This document shows, in pieces, positions 34,870-42,430 of a stretch of DNA of 42,430 nucleotides. The stretch spans positions 18,266 to 60,695 of the forward strand of contig FN648435.1 of assembly GCA_000310025.1 (NCBI GenBank). Reading direction: 5' to 3'. Under the pieces are notes generated by a model. It had not been told where the DNA came from. It did not search any database and saw nothing but the letters and a program-made list of their open reading frames with translations. This stretch comes from Ectocarpus siliculosus. Its lineage: Eukaryota; Sar; Phaeophyceae; Ectocarpales; Ectocarpaceae. How positions within the stretch are numbered: position 1 is the stretch's first letter; each line of letters begins with the position of its first letter. The position numbers were made by a program, and so were the translations under genes.

Positions 34870-35060
34870 TGCCTCAGCGGGAGCCCCAAGCAACAACAAA
34901 AGCACTCTTTCTCCGTAGATACACTGGTCGCCCCGGTGGTCAGGTCATGGGTTCGAATCCCGGCGTAATAAGTAATAAGCGAGCTTTTCTCGCAAAGTGA
35001 GTTTTTCTTTCGCTTCCGCTCCTGGCCGAGTGGACAGCGCTAGTTGGTGTGTACACAGAC
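34870..35060 (+). repeat. tRNA-like box motifs (possible SINE remnant)
   Basis: GGGTTCGAATCCC at 34948-34960 matches a tRNA B box and T-loop, and TGGCCGAGTGG at about 35024-35034 matches an A box of Leu/Ser tRNAs. They occur in the wrong order for one gene and no cloverleaf could be drawn, so this is more likely debris of tRNA-derived repeats than a tRNA gene. Confidence 0.3.
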
Positions 35061-36256
35061 GGAAGAGAGTGCTGAACTCTTCTCGCATTAAAAATCTAAG
35101 GCAAAGTACCGCTGGAGGGGAGGGTAGAGAGGGGCTCTTCTGTGTGACCACGGGTTGGAGTAAACGGCACTAGTGCTGTGAGCGCTGATTTGAAGTGAAG
35201 ACAAAAAAAAAAAAAAAAACACTCTAGATCCTGCCTCTGTCTGTCCGGGGTTGTTTTCAGGGCCTCGTTCAACGCTCAACACTGCAGCTGCTACATGTAG
35301 CTACAGCAAGCAGTGTTTGCTCCATTGCACAGACATGGCAACGTCCACGAGACTTCGGGAGGATGCGCAGTCGGTGTTCGCTCACGAGCTTCACCACAGC
35401 CCTCTATTAGTTTCACCTTTACCGAACAAGTGCAGTAAAACATTTTCCTGCAGGGTCAGCTTGCGCACCCGCCCCGCGAGTGTGCAAAGAGGGTGCGAAA
35501 CTTGAGGGCAAAATGCGTACCTCTAGCGCAGATCAAGGGTGTTCCAAAAAAGCATCTCCGGACATCTAGCTTCATCGATGTAGCTTCAGAGGGTTTATTG
35601 CAAGCGGGCACTGAAACTCAAATCCCCTAGGGGGCTTGAGAATAGATACAGCAGGGTCAGCAAGTTCTGGTTACGTTTGGGTTCATCACAACACGAAAGC
35701 CATTTTGGCATCTGCCATTCTTCCCCAGCAGCATCAACGCACAAAACGAAAAGGCGCTGCAGTTTCGAGGGTGCGGGCTTGCGCACGACGGTGTGCAAGG
35801 AGAAAAACGAGAATTCCCGCCTTCGAAGATAGAAGGAACTCTGGTCCTCGACAGCGTGGTGCCGTTGCGCATGCACACCACAGTAGTTGGTCGGCCAATT
35901 CCTTGGCAGGGCATGCCAAGGAACCGTGGCCGCTGCAAGAAACTCCAGTCGGCGAAGAATAGTTCCACACCAGAAGAACAAACGCCCCGGAGCAACAGTC
36001 AAGGCCAATAAGACACGGGAAGGTCCGGATGGACCCTAAAATGTCCAGACTCAGAGGGCCGAGTCCCAAGAACCACATGTGTCTCCGCGTGACTGCGTTC
36101 AATGCGAATTAAGTCAAGCATGGCCATCCACCAGACTGCACCAGACACAAACTCTACACGTCCGCTTCCCACAGTATGCTCCCCCTCGGCGTCCGTCCGT
36201 CGAAACGACGCCCATCATCACGCGCCACAAGGTACGTACATTATGTATCTAGCATA

Positions 36257-40825
<4,569 letters not shown>

Positions 40826-41022
40826 CTTTGGCACTCGCCGAGCTCCTCGGGGCTAGATTACGCAGCAGGCAGTTGGGGCAAGCAACACCCCCTGGCTCCA
40901 ACACCGAATCAGCAGCAGCACCAAGTGCGAGTCGCGCTTGCAAGCTTTGAGCGTTAACTGAACTCGATAGGGAATCACACGCAGTTGCTTGATCCCGATA
41001 CAAAGTAAACCGTTAGGCAAGA
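40826..41022. promoter_or_regulatory. Putative bidirectional promoter
   Basis: Only 197 bp separate the RPN11 ATG (minus) from the ATG of the candidate plus-strand gene. If the latter is real, both must be transcribed from this interval or from inside each other's 5' ends. No TATA box or other core element is obvious. Confidence 0.45.
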
Positions 41023-42430
41023 ATGTGCAGGACCGTGGCGTTTGCAACGCTTTTCAACGGAGAGGTAAGCAGCGAGAGAGCGGGAACTTTTGCTCGCTTG
41101 CTCTGGCGAACTCGGCCCGCAGGCAGGGCGGCGGGGCTCGAAATACAACGCCTCCTGCATTCATACGAAACCCCAGAGGAGATCTGCGCTCCGGTGCGTG
41201 GGGACTCACAGGACTGCATGCATACGATACCTCTCGACGGCAAGAGTCAGAGAGCTAGTGTTAGGATAAGGCACGGAGTGTGAAATAGTAGGGGTTCACT
41301 GGGCGTGCGGCAGTCAGGACGAATCTCAGCGGCGCTCCTTGCAGCAGAAGACGAACTCAGGGAGCTTTGATCCGCTCGCATCTGTCGCGGACCAGCTGGA
41401 AATTGCCGCCGCTGCCGCTGCTACTGCAAAGTTTTGCTCTCTTCGCGGCCGCACGACAGCTGCAGCAGCATCGTTGCCGCTGCTGGAAGTTGCCGACCTT
41501 CCGGCGCGGACGAAGGAGGTGAGGAGTAGTTGTGATGCTTCTGGATTGGTAGATCTTGTGTGCTCGGGCAGAGGTTTGAAATTTAGTAGCTCGCGAGTGC
41601 AGCAACAGCAGCAGCAGCAGCCGCAGCAGACGCGAGTTAGCGCGTTGGGTGTCGGCGGTGCAGGCTCGCGAGTGCCGGTTCTCGGTGACGAGTACAAGCA
41701 CGGCCTACGGAGTAGCTATCCGCAAGACCCCCGTTCTTGGTTTTGCAAGCTGCGCACACACACGAGTCCCATACGGGTCTGATCCTCAACGAATTACTCG
41801 CCGTTTTTGGCACATCTCAGTTCCCTTCGTTGATAGATGCACAGGGTATGCCGCGGGGTGAGAGGGCCGTGTCTCTCTTTGAGGCGCCCTCCCACTTGGC
41901 TTCGCCGACGACGTCGCGCCGAATGGCGAAGAGGGTAGATGCGCTACGTCCTGCTTTCCGGTAGTACGTGCTCACACACGACAAAAAAAACTCAAGAAAC
42001 CTTTATGCAACAAACACCAGCAGCACAGGCCAGTGTCTCGGCCTTGTTCGTGCCGTCCCGGCTGCCCGCATGTTTGAGCGGAAGCCTCTGCTGTCGGAGC
42101 CACCGCGCGCCGCGGCGCGCGACAGCTCATTTTTCTGCACGGCGCAGGCGTGTCCGGTAGGCTGTTGGCTCTTGGTCTTTGGTAGTCGAGTGTGTGTCGA
42201 ACGGCGCAGCGGGCGAGAAAATAATAAATAATCCTCGCTTTGAATTGTGTGTGTGCAGCAGCAGTCGGTGCGCGGAATCCCTTACCGTCCACTCCGCCGA
42301 ACCACCCTCGCGTTGCCGGTATTCGATTGCATGCGTGTTCTACCCGGCAGGAATAGCAGGAGAGAGAGAGGGGGGGCGGCACACGCCTCCACAGGTGGTG
42401 GTGACGTCGGAAGGTGGGGGGGGGGGGGGG
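41023..42430 (+). CDS. Unrecognised gene divergent from RPN11 (partial, runs towards right edge)
   Basis: Exon 1, 41023-41064, has a true ATG (MCRTVAFATLFNGE) and a strong donor GAGAG|GTAAGC. Exon 2, about 41345-41517, follows acceptor ctccttgcag and reads QKTNSGSFDPLASVADQLE, an Ala-rich run, then LPLLEVADLPARTKE with donor GAG|GTGAGG. Exon 3, about 41836-41960, follows acceptor gatgcacag and reads GMPRGERAVSLFEAP to VDALRPAF. All three join in phase 0. A further GC-rich coding-like stretch lies at about 42030-42170, but its frame is undecided. I recognise no domain; the alternating Ala and Gln runs suggest low-complexity linkers. The exon 2 end could be a shadow of the CAG-rich sequence beyond it. 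Confidence 0.4.

Larger units (their letters stand above)
33660..36256. other. Non-coding stretch between transposon region and RPN11
   Basis: Contains a 68-bp duplication, CAA repeat, tRNA-like boxes and a 17-base A run near 35203. Frames at 35636-36011 are open on both strands without recognisable content. Confidence 0.4.

Noticed and set aside
35595-36102. Overlapping long open frames on both strands
   Set aside because: All are open over the same 380 bp, no family is recognised in any, and no splice signals agree.
40826-40834. RPN11 start three codons upstream
   Set aside because: The codon at 40834 is GTG; the ATG at 40825 gives a length and N-terminus that fit the family.

Overview
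This is eukaryotic nuclear DNA from a large, intron-rich genome. Coding exons are short (about 55-510 bp), GC-rich at third positions, and separated by introns of roughly 150-1500 bp filled with microsatellites, minisatellites and small transposon remnants. Every exon chain built here joins with matching reading-frame phases at GT-AG sites, with one GC-AG exception. TTAGGG-type interstitial repeats, long introns and a three-domain ovothiol synthase fit a photosynthetic stramenopile, most likely a brown alga. That placement is inference; no marker gene in the window decides it.

Left (1-6.9 kb): a possible plus-strand gene of three exons for a small acidic, low-complexity protein (750-3061). 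It is followed by a 1.3-kb non-autonomous DNA transposon (4606-5924) with 28-bp terminal inverted repeats and clusters of a GGCACTAT motif, then a copy of a dispersed repeat family.

6.98-19.3 kb, minus strand: a complete or nearly complete 15-exon gene for ovothiol synthase OvoA (DinB-like iron-binding domain, FGE-sulfatase domain, SAM methyltransferase domain). Its introns hold a paired 235-bp repeat flanking exon 7, a minisatellite abutting exon 5, a telomere-like tract abutting exon 13, and a GA microsatellite directly after a GC splice donor.

19.3-24.4 kb: mostly non-coding, with a second copy of the dispersed repeat, a 54-bp foldback inverted repeat and one unrecognised coding-like exon.

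24.5-30.7 kb, plus strand: the most unusual object. A six-exon, phase-consistent gene joins an OTU-type cysteine protease domain, a basic low-complexity linker, a coiled coil, a full piggyBac-type DDD transposase and a C-terminal Cys-rich domain. The chain is interrupted once, by an in-frame TGA at a position where the family usually has Trp.

30.8-36.2 kb: mostly non-coding, with two unrecognised minus-strand coding-like exons, short tandem duplications and tRNA-like boxes.

36.26-40.83 kb, minus strand: a complete 7-exon gene for the proteasome lid deubiquitinase RPN11/PSMD14 (309 residues, JAMM motif intact). Its start lies about 200 bp from the start of a divergent, unrecognised plus-strand gene that runs towards the right edge.

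The two recognised cellular genes belong to separate processes (thiol antioxidant synthesis and protein degradation). I see no operon-like organisation.
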